This document shows, in pieces, positions 18,451-28,100 of a stretch of DNA of 64,000 bases. Made by a program: the position numbers and the translations under genes. The notes under the pieces were generated by a model. It had not been told where the DNA came from and did not search any database. It saw only the letters and a list, made by a program, of their open reading frames with translations. Location: NCBI RefSeq assembly GCF_012641515.1, contig NZ_JABAHY010000003.1:1-64000 (forward strand), given 5' to 3'. Each line of letters begins with the position of its first letter. Position 1 is the first letter of the stretch. Origin of the DNA: Nesterenkonia sedimenti. Lineage in GTDB: Bacteria > Actinomycetota > Actinomycetes > Actinomycetales > Micrococcaceae.

Positions 18451-21400
18451 GGTTGGGTCACCTGCTTGGTGTCGGTGCACAGGGGGCAGAGGGGGCCGAT
18501 GCGGCAGCCGGCCCGGGAGGTGGAGTCCTGATTGGGCTCATGCCGGGCGGTGAAGCTGGCCGAGGTCATCGTTTCGGTGGCGGCGGTGAGCTGCTTCCGC
18601 GGCCAGGCGGCGGGGTCATCCAGGGGCGCGGAGTCCTGCTCGCGCAGGGTGTGGTTCTGGTTTGCGGCCACAAACAGCAGGGCGCTCTGGTGGATGGGGG
18701 CCTTGAGCTCCTCGGGCAGTTCGGCCTCGGTGAGCAGCAGTTGGTAAAGGCCCAGCTGGGGGTGGCGGGACATCTCTGCCCCGGGTGTGGCCCGGCGGCC
18801 GGTTTTGAGGTCGACGATGTAGAGCTGACCCTCGGGGGTGCGCTCGATCCGGTCGATGGTGCCGCTGATCCGCACCAGCTGCTCATTACTGCCGGTGGGT
18901 ACCGTCAGCTCTGCCTCGGCGTGCAGCTCGGTGCCCAGCAGCTGCCGAGAGGCGGCCCGGGCGTGGTACTGAGCCAGTTGGCGCAGCATGTCCTGGGCGC
19001 GTTCCCATTCGGCATCGGCCTGCCAGCCGGGCTTCAGCCCCAGGGCGTCCCAGCGTTTGGCCAGGGCTTCGGTGAGCACCTCGGGGTCGGATTCCTCGGG
19101 GTGTTCCTCGGCCACTGCGTGGATGAGCACGCCCAGGGATCGGGCGAAGTCAGTGGCCTCGGTGCCTCCGGCGGCTGAGGTGAACCAGGCCAGGGGGTTG
19201 GTGATGGCCTTCTCCACGGCTGAGGGGTAGATGGAGATCTTCTCCTCAGGGTCGTGGAGTCCGCGGGTATCGGTGAGCTCGGCCAGGCCCCACCACTGCT
19301 GGGGGTCGGCTCCTCTGATCCCGGCATCGGCGAGGGCGGCCAGGGCCTGGGCTGCTTCCTGGGCCTCGGGGGACTGCAGCTGGTCCTGGGCGGCACTGGT
19401 CTCCAGGAACCGGCGCAGTTCGGCCACCAGCCTGGCGGAGGTTGGGGGTTCGGGTCGCAGTTGGGTCACTGCAGGCCGTTGGTCGGCGGGGGTGACCAGA
19501 TCCAACAGGAGGCTGGGCTGTTCCTCGGCCGATTCCACGGCCAGGGCGAAGACCCGGTGGCTGGCCCGGGAGGCGGCTGCGGCGAAGAGCCGGTATTCGT
19601 CCTGGAGGACGGTGAGGCGTTTGATCAGCGGGTTCTGCTGGCCGGTGCTGCCGTATTCGATGAGGTCCACCAGTTCGGTGGTGCCCAGCAGGGCCCCGCG
19701 GGGGCGCAGATTCGGCCAGCGTCCCTCTTGGAGTCCGTAGAGGATGACAGTGTTGAACTCCCGGCCGGCGGCGGTGGTCGGGGTGAGGATCTCCACGGAG
19801 TCCTCGGGGGCGGCGGTGGCGGCGAGGCTGTCCATGGGCAGTTCGATCCGCCGCATGTGGTCGACGAAATCGGCGGCGGTGGCCCGGGGGTTCTGGTCGG
19901 CGAAGCGTTCGGCTGCCTGGAACAGGGCCAGCACGGAGTCCAAATGTCGGTCCGCCCGTTCGGCTTCCATCCCGCTGCCTTCGGTGGTCTCAGCCCAGCC
20001 TGTCGTGACCCGGGCTGCCTCCCAGACCGCCCAGAGCACCTCTTCGGGTCCGGCGGTCTCGGTGGTCTGTTCACCGATGGTCTCCCGGGCTGCCTGCAGC
20101 ATGCGCGCTGCCCGACCCAGACCGTAGGCGACTCCTGGGTGTTTCTCCACTGTCGTGACCAGTACGGGGTCCTCGGGGTTATGGACAGCGGTGAACAGCA
20201 GTTGTTCGGCGCTGCGGGGTGCACGCTGCTGCTCTGCGGCTGCAGCGCGTTCGGCCCGCAGCAGCAGCTGCCGGAGGCTTCGCTGGGTCAGGGGGTCGGT
20301 GTCTCCGTAGGGGCCACTGAGCAGGCTCAGCAGCAGCTCCAGGTCCAGTTCTGCCTGCTGTTCCTCGGTGGGCGCTTCCTCGTCGGGGAGGCTGGGCTGG
20401 GAGTATCGGGCCAGGATCTCTAGCAGTGGGGTCACTGCCGGTTCCTGGTTGAGGACGAACTCGCTCATCGACTGCCGGACCGGGACCCCACGGGCGCGCA
20501 GCTGTCGGGCCAGGCCATGGGCGGTGGAGCCACTTCGGGCGATCACCGCGATCTGGCCGAAGGGCACCCCGTGGCTGTCGTAGCGCTCCAGGATCTCAGC
20601 TAGCACTGCCTGTTCGGCGATATGTTCTCCCGCTGCGGTGGCTGCTGCGACAGTGACCTCGTCTTCTCCCCCGGTGGCACCTGTTTCAGTCCCAGCTTCG
20701 GCAAGCTCGGCCTCCTCGGCCCTGCGCAGTTGGGCAGGGCCCACTGCCCCGATTCGCTGCACCACTCGGGAGTAGAGCCGGCTGATCTCACCGCGCAGCC
20801 GATGGCTGCCCTCCAGGATCTGAATCTGAGGCTGGGCACCGGGCAGACCTGCCTCGGCATCGGGGGACATCAGCGCCTTGGTGGTCCAGTCCCGCAGCTT
20901 ATCCGGGCGGGCTCCGCGGAAGCCCTGAACGGCGGTATCGGGGTTGGCGAAGGCCAGCACGTCTTTGCCGGCACCGACCAGGCGCAGCAGTCGCAGCACA
21001 TTGGATCCGGCCTCCTGGAGGTCGTCGATGACCAGCAGTTGCAGCCGTTGCCGTTCGGCTGCGAGGAACTGCTCATCTGCCTCCAGGACCTCACATGCTG
21101 CCTGGATGAGCCCAGCTGGATCGAAGGCATCGGCGTATTCGGGGCTGTCCAGCAGCCGCCGGTAGGCTGCGTAGATCTCAGCGGCCACCTGCCATTCCTG
21201 CCGGTTGTGTTCGAGGCCGAGGCTGTGCAGCTGCTCAGCGGTGATGCCCTGTTCGCTGCAGCGTTCGATCAGTTCCCGGACCTCTTTGCGGAAACCTTCG
21301 GTGGTCGCAGCCTCGGCCAGGGAGCCGGGCCAGGCCTGGTGACCGTGTTCGGCGGCGAACTCCGCCAGGATCTCGCGCAGGATCCGGTCCTGCTCGGCAC

Positions 21401-21737
21401 CGGAGAGCAGCCGGGGTGAGCGGGCGCTGAAGCGTAGGACCCGGCGTCGTCGTGCCTCTCCCAAAAGCCAGAATGCGTAGGCGGCGAATGACCGGGAGGG
21501 CTGGTCGCTCAGCGAGGCCTCGGGACCGGTGGCGCTCCATTGGAGCTCGAGGCTGTCGCGGATTCGGGCTGCTGTGGCGCGGGTGGGTGAGAGGATGCTC
21601 AGCCGGCGGGCATCATGGCCGGCCTGCAGGAACTTCAGACCCGCGGCGACTGCCTGTTCAGTTTTGCCCGATCCCGGCCGTCCGTAGACCAGGATCGGTC
21701 CACTTCCCGGGGGCGGGAACCCTCTACATTGGTTCAT
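18447..21737 (-). CDS. adnA: AdnA-type helicase-nuclease subunit
   Basis: 1096 aa from ATG 21737; the open frame extends 67 codons further but that part is not family-like. A P-loop (YGRPGSGKT) lies about 30 residues in, and a Walker B-like LLVIDDLQEAG follows. Recombination-type motifs are diverged, as expected for the weaker AdnA motor. The C-terminal nuclease has GTIDRIE, YIVDLKTGRR and HPQLGLYQLLL, the Asp, Asp-x-Lys and Gln-type residues of the RecB family. The end carries CRIGPLCPLC, reminiscent of a partial Fe-S motif, but I see no partner cysteine before the nuclease domain. First gene of a coupled adnA-adnB pair. Confidence 0.9.
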   Translation of the reverse strand: MNQCRGFPPPGSGPILVYGRPGSGKTEQAVAAGLKFLQAGHDARRLSILSPTRATAARIRDSLELQWSATGPEASLSDQPSRSFAAYAFWLLGEARRRRVLRFSARSPRLLSGAEQDRILREILAEFAAEHGHQAWPGSLAEAATTEGFRKEVRELIERCSEQGITAEQLHSLGLEHNRQEWQVAAEIYAAYRRLLDSPEYADAFDPAGLIQAACEVLEADEQFLAAERQRLQLLVIDDLQEAGSNVLRLLRLVGAGKDVLAFANPDTAVQGFRGARPDKLRDWTTKALMSPDAEAGLPGAQPQIQILEGSHRLRGEISRLYSRVVQRIGAVGPAQLRRAEEAELAEAGTETGATGGEDEVTVAAATAAGEHIAEQAVLAEILERYDSHGVPFGQIAVIARSGSTAHGLARQLRARGVPVRQSMSEFVLNQEPAVTPLLEILARYSQPSLPDEEAPTEEQQAELDLELLLSLLSGPYGDTDPLTQRSLRQLLLRAERAAAAEQQRAPRSAEQLLFTAVHNPEDPVLVTTVEKHPGVAYGLGRAARMLQAARETIGEQTTETAGPEEVLWAVWEAARVTTGWAETTEGSGMEAERADRHLDSVLALFQAAERFADQNPRATAADFVDHMRRIELPMDSLAATAAPEDSVEILTPTTAAGREFNTVILYGLQEGRWPNLRPRGALLGTTELVDLIEYGSTGQQNPLIKRLTVLQDEYRLFAAAASRASHRVFALAVESAEEQPSLLLDLVTPADQRPAVTQLRPEPPTSARLVAELRRFLETSAAQDQLQSPEAQEAAQALAALADAGIRGADPQQWWGLAELTDTRGLHDPEEKISIYPSAVEKAITNPLAWFTSAAGGTEATDFARSLGVLIHAVAEEHPEESDPEVLTEALAKRWDALGLKPGWQADAEWERAQDMLRQLAQYHARAASRQLLGTELHAEAELTVPTGSNEQLVRISGTIDRIERTPEGQLYIVDLKTGRRATPGAEMSRHPQLGLYQLLLTEAELPEELKAPIHQSALLFVAANQNHTLREQDSAPLDDPAAWPRKQLTAATETMTSASFTARHEPNQDSTSRAGCRIGPLCPLCTDTKQVTQP

Positions 21738-21895
21738 CGTTGCTTCGCTTCCCCACCTCTTCGCTTGGCGATGAGCCGGGTCTCCGGCCCACTCATCCTG
21801 CCACCTTAGAACTCTATCCGGACACGGCGGGGTTCCGTGGTCCCATCGGGGCTGGGGCGGAGTCGGCACAGCTTCACAGCCGGGGGCGTGCTCGC

Positions 21896-21931
21896 GTACC
21901 GTGGAGACGGTACAGCCGGTGTGAATCCGGC
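21896..21931 (+). other. Paired hairpins in the SseB gene leader (cobalamin-riboswitch-like element)
   Basis: Two adjacent stem-loops lie 29-64 bases before the SseB start. The first is a perfect 7-bp stem with a 4-base loop (GTACCGT-GGAG-ACGGTAC). The second is GCCGG-TGTGAAT-CCGGC followed by AC. The second resembles the GCCGGTG-AATCCGGC element of cobalamin riboswitches, but no B12 box (AGCCAGGAGACC-like) is found nearby, so an intact riboswitch is not supported. Confidence 0.35.
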
Positions 21932-21959
21932 ACCCCATACGGAAGGTATAGAGGTACCA

Positions 21960-22385
21960 ATGTCCCAGGAAGCTTTCGCCGCCCAGCCCGACCTTAAAGA
22001 GAAGATGGTCACCGCCGCAGACGGGGAGACCACCACTGAGCAGCTGGTTGAGGTGGTCAACTCCTTCCTGAATTCGCAGGTATACCTGCCGTCAGTGGAG
22101 CAGCCGGGCGAGGACGGTTCGGTCAACCCCCTGATGCTGCAGGACACCGATGAGAATCCGGTGATGCCGCTGTTCTCCTCCCCCGAGGAAATTCCTGCGG
22201 AGTACACCGAGCAGGCCCCGCATGTGGCTGTGGTCTCCGGTGTGGGTGTGCTGCAGGCTGTCACCAATGCCTCGATCATCATCGATCCCGGCGCTGATCA
22301 CCAGTTCCCGCTGTCGCTGGAGCAGATGGCAGCCATCCGTGAGCAGATCGCCGGTCAGCTGGACGAGGACCCCCAGCAGGGCTGA
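21960..22385 (+). CDS. SseB-domain protein
   Basis: 141 aa from ATG 21960, with GGAAGG and AGAGGT upstream; the open frame reaches back to 21837 across the hairpin leader and is not used. The body matches the SseB N-terminal domain fold (VEVVNSFLNSQVYLPS, then NPLMLQDTDENPVMPLFSS and VSGVGVLQAVTNASIIIDP). No membrane segment or signal peptide. The family's role is poorly known (named for enhanced serine sensitivity in E. coli). It begins a four-gene plus-strand run with the exonuclease and two membrane proteins. Confidence 0.82.
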   Translation: MSQEAFAAQPDLKEKMVTAADGETTTEQLVEVVNSFLNSQVYLPSVEQPGEDGSVNPLMLQDTDENPVMPLFSSPEEIPAEYTEQAPHVAVVSGVGVLQAVTNASIIIDPGADHQFPLSLEQMAAIREQIAGQLDEDPQQG

Positions 22386-22448
22386 ACCTGCCCCTAGGCC
22401 TGGGCCTGCCACCACGCCGTGTCCGCCCGCGACGGTATCGTTACGGGC

Positions 22449-23171
22449 ATGGAGAGCGAAGCACTTTTTGAGATCCAGCCCTCGGCTGATTCCTGGCACC
22501 GACGGCGTCGGGTGGGTTTCGATCTGGAGACCACCTCCCGGTTTCCCGCCGAGGCGCGGATCGTCTCCGCAGCACTGGTGGCATTAGATGACGATGACGA
22601 TAACGCCTCCCCGGTGGTGCGTGAGTGGCTGGTAGATCCCGGGATTCCGATCCCGGAGGAGACCGTGGCCATCCACGGGATCAGCACTGAGTATGCCCGC
22701 GAGCACGGCCAGGACCCAGCGGTTGCCATTGAACAGCTGGTGATCGCCCTGACTGAGGAGTTCGATGCCGGTTCGGCGGTTGTGGTGATGAATGCGCCCT
22801 ATGACCTCGGTGTGCTGCGGGCTGAGGCCGCCCGCTATGGGCTTCAGTTCCCCGAGCCCCGGCCGGTGATCGATCCCCTGGTGGTGGATAAGCAGGTGGA
22901 TAAGTACCGGCGCGGGAAGCGGCGTCTGGGTGATCTCTGCGGTGTCTATGGGGTACTGCTCAATGAGGCTCATTCGGCGGCCCCGGATGCCCTGGCCACC
23001 GTGCAGGTGGCTGACTGTCTGGCCGAGAAGTTCCCGGAGCTGCAGATGCCGGCCGGGCAGCTGCATGATCTGCAGGTGGGCTGGCGGGCCGAGCAGGCTG
23101 CGGATTTCCAGGCCTATCTGCAGCGGCAGGGTAAGACCGATGCGTTCATCGATGGGTCCTGGCCGCTGTGA
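22449..23171 (+). CDS. DEDDh 3'-5' exonuclease (DNA polymerase III epsilon-like)
   Basis: 240 aa from ATG 22449. The DEDDh motifs are in order: VGFDLETTS (Asp/Glu), VVMNAPYDLGVL (Asp) and HSAAPDALATVQV (His and Asp). This is the proofreading exonuclease fold of epsilon and RNase T. The short run DDDDD in the early strand region is unusual. Because it stands alone without a polymerase subunit, it is more likely a repair or RNA-trimming exonuclease than the replicative epsilon. In the same direction as SseB, 63 bases apart. Confidence 0.87.
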   Translation: MESEALFEIQPSADSWHRRRRVGFDLETTSRFPAEARIVSAALVALDDDDDNASPVVREWLVDPGIPIPEETVAIHGISTEYAREHGQDPAVAIEQLVIALTEEFDAGSAVVVMNAPYDLGVLRAEAARYGLQFPEPRPVIDPLVVDKQVDKYRRGKRRLGDLCGVYGVLLNEAHSAAPDALATVQVADCLAEKFPELQMPAGQLHDLQVGWRAEQAADFQAYLQRQGKTDAFIDGSWPL

Positions 23172-23198
23172 CGCTCAGCGGTGAGGAACAATAGTCCT

Positions 23199-23432
23199 AT
23201 GACTGATACCCCTGAGAACGAACCTGGGCCGGAGAGCGAGCCCGACCGAGAGGAAGACCTCGACGTCGAACGCTCCCCCACCGGAGGGCTGCCCTGGTCG
23301 ATCATCATCATCGCGGTGGTGATCTTTGCGGTGCTCTACTGGGCGTTCCGCAGCTGGCGCAGCCAGCATGTCAGCTATACCGGCGATGCTGCCGAACAGC
23401 TGACCGGGGTGCTGACTATCCTCGGACTATGA
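23199..23432 (+). CDS. Small single-pass membrane protein, unknown
   Basis: 77 aa from ATG 23199 (GTGAGGA upstream). The first about 35 residues are Glu/Asp/Pro rich, then one hydrophobic helix (WSIIIIAVVIFAVLYWAF) and a basic, then polar, short tail. No family recognised. It lies 27 bases after the exonuclease and 15 bases before the next membrane protein, so it probably belongs to the same transcript and may partner the following gene. The direction of insertion (acidic end in or out) cannot be settled; the RSWRS after the helix suggests a cytosolic C-terminus. Confidence 0.65.
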   Translation: MTDTPENEPGPESEPDREEDLDVERSPTGGLPWSIIIIAVVIFAVLYWAFRSWRSQHVSYTGDAAEQLTGVLTILGL

Positions 23433-23447
23433 TCCGGAAGGGGGCAG

Positions 23448-24350
23448 TTGCACAGCGTGTCAGATGAGAAGACCCCAGAGGGTGAGCGCGCCGAGCCTGA
23501 GGAGGCTCAGGCCGAGAACGCTGAGCCTGAACTCACTATCTCTGAACACACTGAGCCGCTGACCGCCGAGCGGACAGTTCCGCTCCACGACGCCCTGCAG
23601 GCCACCACCCCGATGCCTGCGCATTACTCCCCGCACCACTACACCGCGCATCCGACGGCGACTACCCCGGAAGAACCGCAGTCGGTGGAGGATGCCGAGG
23701 AGCCCCCGCGGTGGGGCGGGCAGCGTCGGCTGCTGCTGATCGCCGCAGTGGTGATCATCCTGCTGGGTTCAGTTCTGGTCTTCGTCCGTGCCGTGGCACC
23801 GGATCAGCCCACTGCCGCAGAGGTCTTCGGTGAGCTCGAGGCCGAGGGCCGGGAGTGGACCGAAGTCCGCCAGGAGGTCCGTGAGGCCGGAGTCGGCGAC
23901 GGCGACTATTCCGTACTCGAGCCTGAGGGCTTGGAACTGGACCCAAGTGTTGACCTCCTGGTGGAGGAGGTCGAGATCGCTGGGGATGATGAGGTCACTG
24001 TCACCTTGGAACCGCATTTGGGGCAGCTCATCGAAAGCCAGGATCTGGTGGGCACCAAATGGCCTGCGGCCCAGGACCAGCTCGCCGAGCTTGGCCTGGA
24101 GTACGAGCAGGACTATGAAGTCGTCACTGACGGAGGCACTGTCTATATCGGACACAACTGGTCAGTGGCCGATATCGACGCCGATGCCTCGACCCCTCAG
24201 GTTCTGCTGACCAATGATGTGCGCAATTCGGTGCAGGAGACTGCCGATGACTTCGGCAGCTGGTCGGCGGACCGTTGGGATGATCTGCGCAACTGGGACC
24301 CCCGCGAGTCCTGGGAGGATGCCCAGGACTGGTTGGGAGACCTCTTTTAG
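23448..24350 (+). CDS. Single-pass membrane protein with PASTA-like extracytoplasmic domain
   Basis: 300 aa from TTG 23448 (AGGGGG just upstream); GTG 23457 is an alternative. About 95 acidic, Pro/Thr-rich residues precede a transmembrane helix ([19 protein letters not shown]). The outer part contains [18 protein letters not shown], which matches the start of a PASTA repeat, followed by a strand-rich segment. The last about 40 residues are Trp/Asp rich and amphipathic ([18 protein letters not shown]). PASTA domains commonly bind peptidoglycan or other wall material, so a cell-envelope role is inferred. Converges on hemL with a 4-base overlap. Confidence 0.7.
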   Translation: MHSVSDEKTPEGERAEPEEAQAENAEPELTISEHTEPLTAERTVPLHDALQATTPMPAHYSPHHYTAHPTATTPEEPQSVEDAEEPPRWGGQRRLLLIAAVVIILLGSVLVFVRAVAPDQPTAAEVFGELEAEGREWTEVRQEVREAGVGDGDYSVLEPEGLELDPSVDLLVEEVEIAGDDEVTVTLEPHLGQLIESQDLVGTKWPAAQDQLAELGLEYEQDYEVVTDGGTVYIGHNWSVADIDADASTPQVLLTNDVRNSVQETADDFGSWSADRWDDLRNWDPRESWEDAQDWLGDLF

Positions 24351-25654
24351 GCGGTGGCCTCGGCAGCTGCCCGGGCGGCTGCTGGCAGGGCCTGCAGAAT
24401 CCGGTCCACGGCGGCGTCGTCGTGTGCTGCGGAGAGGAACCAGGCCTCGAAGACGCTGGGCGGCAGGTAGACCCCGGCATCGAGCATGGCGTGGAAGAAC
24501 GGTCCGTAGCGGAAGGATTCCTGGCTCTGGGCCTCGGTGTAGTTATGCACTCCGGTGGCGGAGGTGCCGAAGGCCACTGAGAACAGGGAGCCGACCTTCT
24601 GGATGCTGTGTTCCACCCCGGCGTCGTTCAGGGCGGCGGTCAGCGCCTCGGCGACCACCTCGGCTTTGCTGTCGATATGTTCGTAGACCTCGGCAGTGGC
24701 GGCTTCCAGGGTGGCAACACCGGCGGCCATGGCCACCGGGTTCCCGGGGAGGGTTCCTGCGTGGTAGACCGGCCCGGTGGGCGCCAGGTGTTCCATGACC
24801 TCTCGGCTTCCGGCCACTGCGGCGGTGGGCAGCCCTCCGCCGATGACCTTGCCGAAGGTGAACAAATCCGGGGTCCAGCCCTCCTGGCGACCGGAGGCGC
24901 CCCAGTAGCCGGCCTCGGTGATCCGGAAGCCGGTCATCACCTCGTCGAAGATCATCTTCGCGCCGTATTTGCTGGTGAGGTCGCGGATGAGCTGGTTGAA
25001 TCCGGGCTCCGGGGGAACGACACCCATATTGGCTGGGGTCGCCTCGGTGATCACCGCAGCGATGTTCTCCCCGTGCTCGTTGAAGACCGTTTCCAGCCCG
25101 CTGCGGTCGTTGTACTCCAGGACGATGGTCTCCGAGGCCTGCGCCTCGGTGACCCCGGCTGAACCGGGCAGTCCGAGGGTGGCCACACCGGAGCCGGCGG
25201 CCGCCAGCAAACCGTCGGAGTGGCCGTGGTAGCAGCCGGCGAATTTGACCACGAGGTTCTTCCCGGTGGCTCCGCGGGCCAGCCGCACTGCAGTCATTGT
25301 GGCCTCGGTGCCGGTGGAGACCATGCGGATCATCTCCGCTCCGGGAACCCGGTCCCGGACGAGTTCAGCCAGCCGGGCCTCGGAGGGGTGAGATGTGCCG
25401 AAGCCGAGGCCTGCGTCCACGGCCTTGCGGACGGCCTCGGTGACCTCAGGGTGCTTATGGCCCAGCAGCGCCGGACCCCAGGAGCCTACGAGGTCCACAT
25501 ACTCTTTGCCCTCAGTGTCGGTGAGGTAGGGGCCCTGGCCGGAAATCATGGCCACCGGTGTCCCGCCCACAGATCCGAAGGCACGCACCGGGGAGTTGAC
25601 TCCCCCGGGCATGAGGTTCTGGGCGGTTTCGAACAGCTGGGCGTTGGTGGTCAT
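24347..25654 (-). CDS. hemL: Glutamate-1-semialdehyde 2,1-aminomutase
   Basis: 435 aa, normal for HemL. It converts glutamate-1-semialdehyde to 5-aminolevulinate with PLP, the second step of the C5 haem route after HemA. Family blocks: [18 protein letters not shown] at the N-terminus, [22 protein letters not shown] and the PLP-lysine site [12 protein letters not shown]. It follows hemB by only 8 bases, so the two are cotranscribed. Convergent with the PASTA-like membrane protein. Confidence 0.96.
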   Translation of the reverse strand: MTTNAQLFETAQNLMPGGVNSPVRAFGSVGGTPVAMISGQGPYLTDTEGKEYVDLVGSWGPALLGHKHPEVTEAVRKAVDAGLGFGTSHPSEARLAELVRDRVPGAEMIRMVSTGTEATMTAVRLARGATGKNLVVKFAGCYHGHSDGLLAAAGSGVATLGLPGSAGVTEAQASETIVLEYNDRSGLETVFNEHGENIAAVITEATPANMGVVPPEPGFNQLIRDLTSKYGAKMIFDEVMTGFRITEAGYWGASGRQEGWTPDLFTFGKVIGGGLPTAAVAGSREVMEHLAPTGPVYHAGTLPGNPVAMAAGVATLEAATAEVYEHIDSKAEVVAEALTAALNDAGVEHSIQKVGSLFSVAFGTSATGVHNYTEAQSQESFRYGPFFHAMLDAGVYLPPSVFEAWFLSAAHDDAAVDRILQALPAAARAAAEATA

Positions 25655-25662
25655 GTAGCTCC

Positions 25663-26694
25663 TCAGTCATGCAGCCAGCGGGCTGCTTCGGCGGCGTAGT
25701 AGGTCAGGATGTTGCCGGCGCCGGCGCGCCGGATAGCGGTCAGTGATTCCAGGACAATGGCCCGACGGTCCACCCAGCCCTGGGCTGCGGCGGCCTCGAT
25801 CATCGCGTATTCCCCGGAGACCTGGTAGGCGGAGACGGGCACATCGGAGATCTCAGCGACATCGGAGAGGATGTCCAGATAGGCGCTGGCGGGTTTGACC
25901 ATCACCATATCGGCGCCCTCGGCGAGGTCCAGTTCGACCTCGCGGCGGGCTTCGGTCCGGTTGGGGGCATCCATCTGGTACTGCCGGCGGTCACCGGTGA
26001 GCTGGGAGTCCACGGCTTCGCGGAAGGGTCCGTAGAAGGCGGAGGCGTATTTGGCGGCATAGGCCAGGATGGGCACCTCCTGGTGGCCGGCCTCATCGAG
26101 GGCATCGCGGATGACTCCGACCTGTCCGTCCATCATCCCGGAGGGGGCGACGACGTCGGCGCCTGCGGCTGCCTGGACTACTCCCATCTGGGCGTAGAGC
26201 TCGAGTGTGCGGTCATTGTCCACAGATCCGGTGGCGTCCAGGACCCCGCAGTGACCGTGGTCGGTGAACTCATCCAGGCAGAGATCGGCCATCACCGGCA
26301 GCTGCTCGCCCACGGTGTCCTTGACCGCGCGGATGCTGCGGTTGAGGATCCCCTCAGGGTCGAGTCCGGCGCTGCCCTCGGCGTCTCGTTCGGCGAGGAT
26401 TCCGAAGAGCATAATCCCGCCCAGTCCGAGGTCGGCGGCGTCCTTGGCTGCGCTGAGCAGGCTCTTCTCGGTGTGCTGGACGACCCCCGGCATGGAGTTG
26501 ATCGGTTCGGGTTCGCTCAGCCCTTCCCGGACGAAGACCGGGAGGATGAAATCGGCCGGGTGCAGGCGGGTTTCAGCGACCAGCCGGCGCAGCGCGGGGG
26601 TGCGGCGCAGCCGGCGGGGGCGGGCGTAAGGGAAAGTCACGCCCACCAGTCTAGGCGGTTCATCCGGGCAGGACCCACCGTTAACTGCGCCCAT
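25663..26694 (-). CDS. hemB: Porphobilinogen synthase (5-aminolevulinate dehydratase)
   Basis: 343 aa from ATG 26694, which has a strong GGAGG 7 bases upstream. Starting at GTG 26640 would give 325 aa, closer to the usual N-terminus, so the extra 18 residues need checking. The two active-site lysines are visible in [13 protein letters not shown] and [10 protein letters not shown]. The metal region reads [14 protein letters not shown]: two of the three zinc cysteines of the E. coli type are present and the middle one is Asp. It condenses two 5-aminolevulinate molecules. Operon with hemL; the promoter should lie in the 155-base gap shared with the divergent aminotransferase. Confidence 0.95.
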   Translation of the reverse strand: MGAVNGGSCPDEPPRLVGVTFPYARPRRLRRTPALRRLVAETRLHPADFILPVFVREGLSEPEPINSMPGVVQHTEKSLLSAAKDAADLGLGGIMLFGILAERDAEGSAGLDPEGILNRSIRAVKDTVGEQLPVMADLCLDEFTDHGHCGVLDATGSVDNDRTLELYAQMGVVQAAAGADVVAPSGMMDGQVGVIRDALDEAGHQEVPILAYAAKYASAFYGPFREAVDSQLTGDRRQYQMDAPNRTEARREVELDLAEGADMVMVKPASAYLDILSDVAEISDVPVSAYQVSGEYAMIEAAAAQGWVDRRAIVLESLTAIRRAGAGNILTYYAAEAARWLHD

Positions 26695-26849
26695 GGTTAT
26701 ACCTCCGAATCGCAGGATTATGAGTGGGCAAGGGTGGATCACACGCCGCGGCTTGCCACAGCTGTGGCCATCATCTCCGTTACGCTCGAGACTGAGCTCG
26801 TTGCAGGGGCGCCCCGGGTGGGAGCCCACGACACGTTAGGGAGACATCA

Positions 26850-28100
26850 GTGACCGCAGTATCCCCCGCCTTCTGGAACCCCCAGGCGCATATGCCCACC
26901 GTGATGGACCGGCAGGTCGTCATCGAACGCGGTGAGGGCGCCTACGTCTACACCCAGGATGGCCAGCGGCTGTTCGATGGTTCGGCCGCGCTCTGGTACG
27001 CGAATGTGGGCCATGGTCGGGCCGAAATCGCCGAGGTGGCCGCCGAGCAGATGCGGAAACTGGAGACTTACCACACCTTCGGACGCTATGTGAATGACCA
27101 GGCTCAGGCGCTTTCGGAGCGGCTGCGTGAGCTGGCGCCGATGGCCGATGCAAAAGTCATCCTCAACGCCGGTGGCTCCGATGCTGTGGATGTAGCCTGC
27201 AAACTGGCCCGCCGCTACTGGCAGGTCGAAGGTGCCCCGGCTAAGAAGATCATCCTCTCCCGGGAGTCCGCCTACCATGGGCTCCACGCCTATGGCACCT
27301 CAGTGGGTGGGCTGGATTTCAACCGTGAGGGCTATGGCACCGAATCCCTGATTCCGGAGACCGCCCGGGTCTCCCGTGATGACATCGAGGCCGTTGAGGC
27401 GGAGATCCTGCGCATTGGGCCGGAGAATATTGCGGCCTTCATCTCCGAGCCGATTATGGGAACCGGTGGTGTGCATCCGCCGGCCCCAGGGTATTTGGAG
27501 GGGCTGCAGCGGTTGGCCGCTGAGCATGACTTCCTGCTTATCGCCGATGAGGTGATCACTGGTTTCGGCCGAACCGGGCAGATGTTCGCCTCCCAGCGGT
27601 ATAACCTCAGCCCCGATATTGTCACCATGGCCAAGGGCATCACCTCCGGCTATGCCCCGCTGGGCGGCATCCTGGTGGCCCCGCGAGTCTGGGAGCCCTT
27701 CTTCACCCGTGGGGCTGAGTCTCCGGTCTACCGGCATGGCACCACCTATTCCGGGCATGCCACCTCCTGCGCTGTGGCGATGAAGAACCTGGACATTCTC
27801 GAGGCAGAACACCTCGTGCAGCGGGCCAAGGAGCTGGAGACGGTGCTGGCTGAGGCCACCACCGTGCTGGAGGGCCACGCTTTGGTGAAGGATATTCGGG
27901 TCGGCGGCTTCCTGGCCGGTATTGAACTGGATCCGGCCATCAGCGGTGAGGCCCTGGCCGATACGCTGATTGAGCGCGGGTTCATCTTCCGCCCGCTTCC
28001 GGGCAATAACCTGCAGATGAGCCCACCCTTTGTGACCACTGACAGTGAGGTTCACACGGCGGTGAAGGCGATTAAGGACGCCTTGGATACCGCTGCCTAA
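26850..28100 (+). CDS. Class III PLP aminotransferase inserted in the haem cluster
   Basis: 416 aa, GTG start with AGGGAG about 8 bases upstream. Class III signatures: VILNAGGSDAVDVACKLAR, SAYHGLHAYGTS, LIADEVITGFGRTGQM and the PLP-lysine site TMAKGITSGYAPLG. Omega-aminotransferases of the beta-alanine/taurine/GABA/putrescine groups look like this; the donor cannot be decided. It is related to HemL in fold but lacks HemL's [10 protein letters not shown]-terminus. It stands in reverse orientation between hemD and hemB, and its 3' end overlaps hemD by 29 bases. Confidence 0.88.
   Translation: MTAVSPAFWNPQAHMPTVMDRQVVIERGEGAYVYTQDGQRLFDGSAALWYANVGHGRAEIAEVAAEQMRKLETYHTFGRYVNDQAQALSERLRELAPMADAKVILNAGGSDAVDVACKLARRYWQVEGAPAKKIILSRESAYHGLHAYGTSVGGLDFNREGYGTESLIPETARVSRDDIEAVEAEILRIGPENIAAFISEPIMGTGGVHPPAPGYLEGLQRLAAEHDFLLIADEVITGFGRTGQMFASQRYNLSPDIVTMAKGITSGYAPLGGILVAPRVWEPFFTRGAESPVYRHGTTYSGHATSCAVAMKNLDILEAEHLVQRAKELETVLAEATTVLEGHALVKDIRVGGFLAGIELDPAISGEALADTLIERGFIFRPLPGNNLQMSPPFVTTDSEVHTAVKAIKDALDTAA

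Noticed and set aside
17338-18531. 397-aa plus-strand open frame opposite adnB/adnA
   Set aside because: Spans the junction of two real coupled genes and shows no domain.
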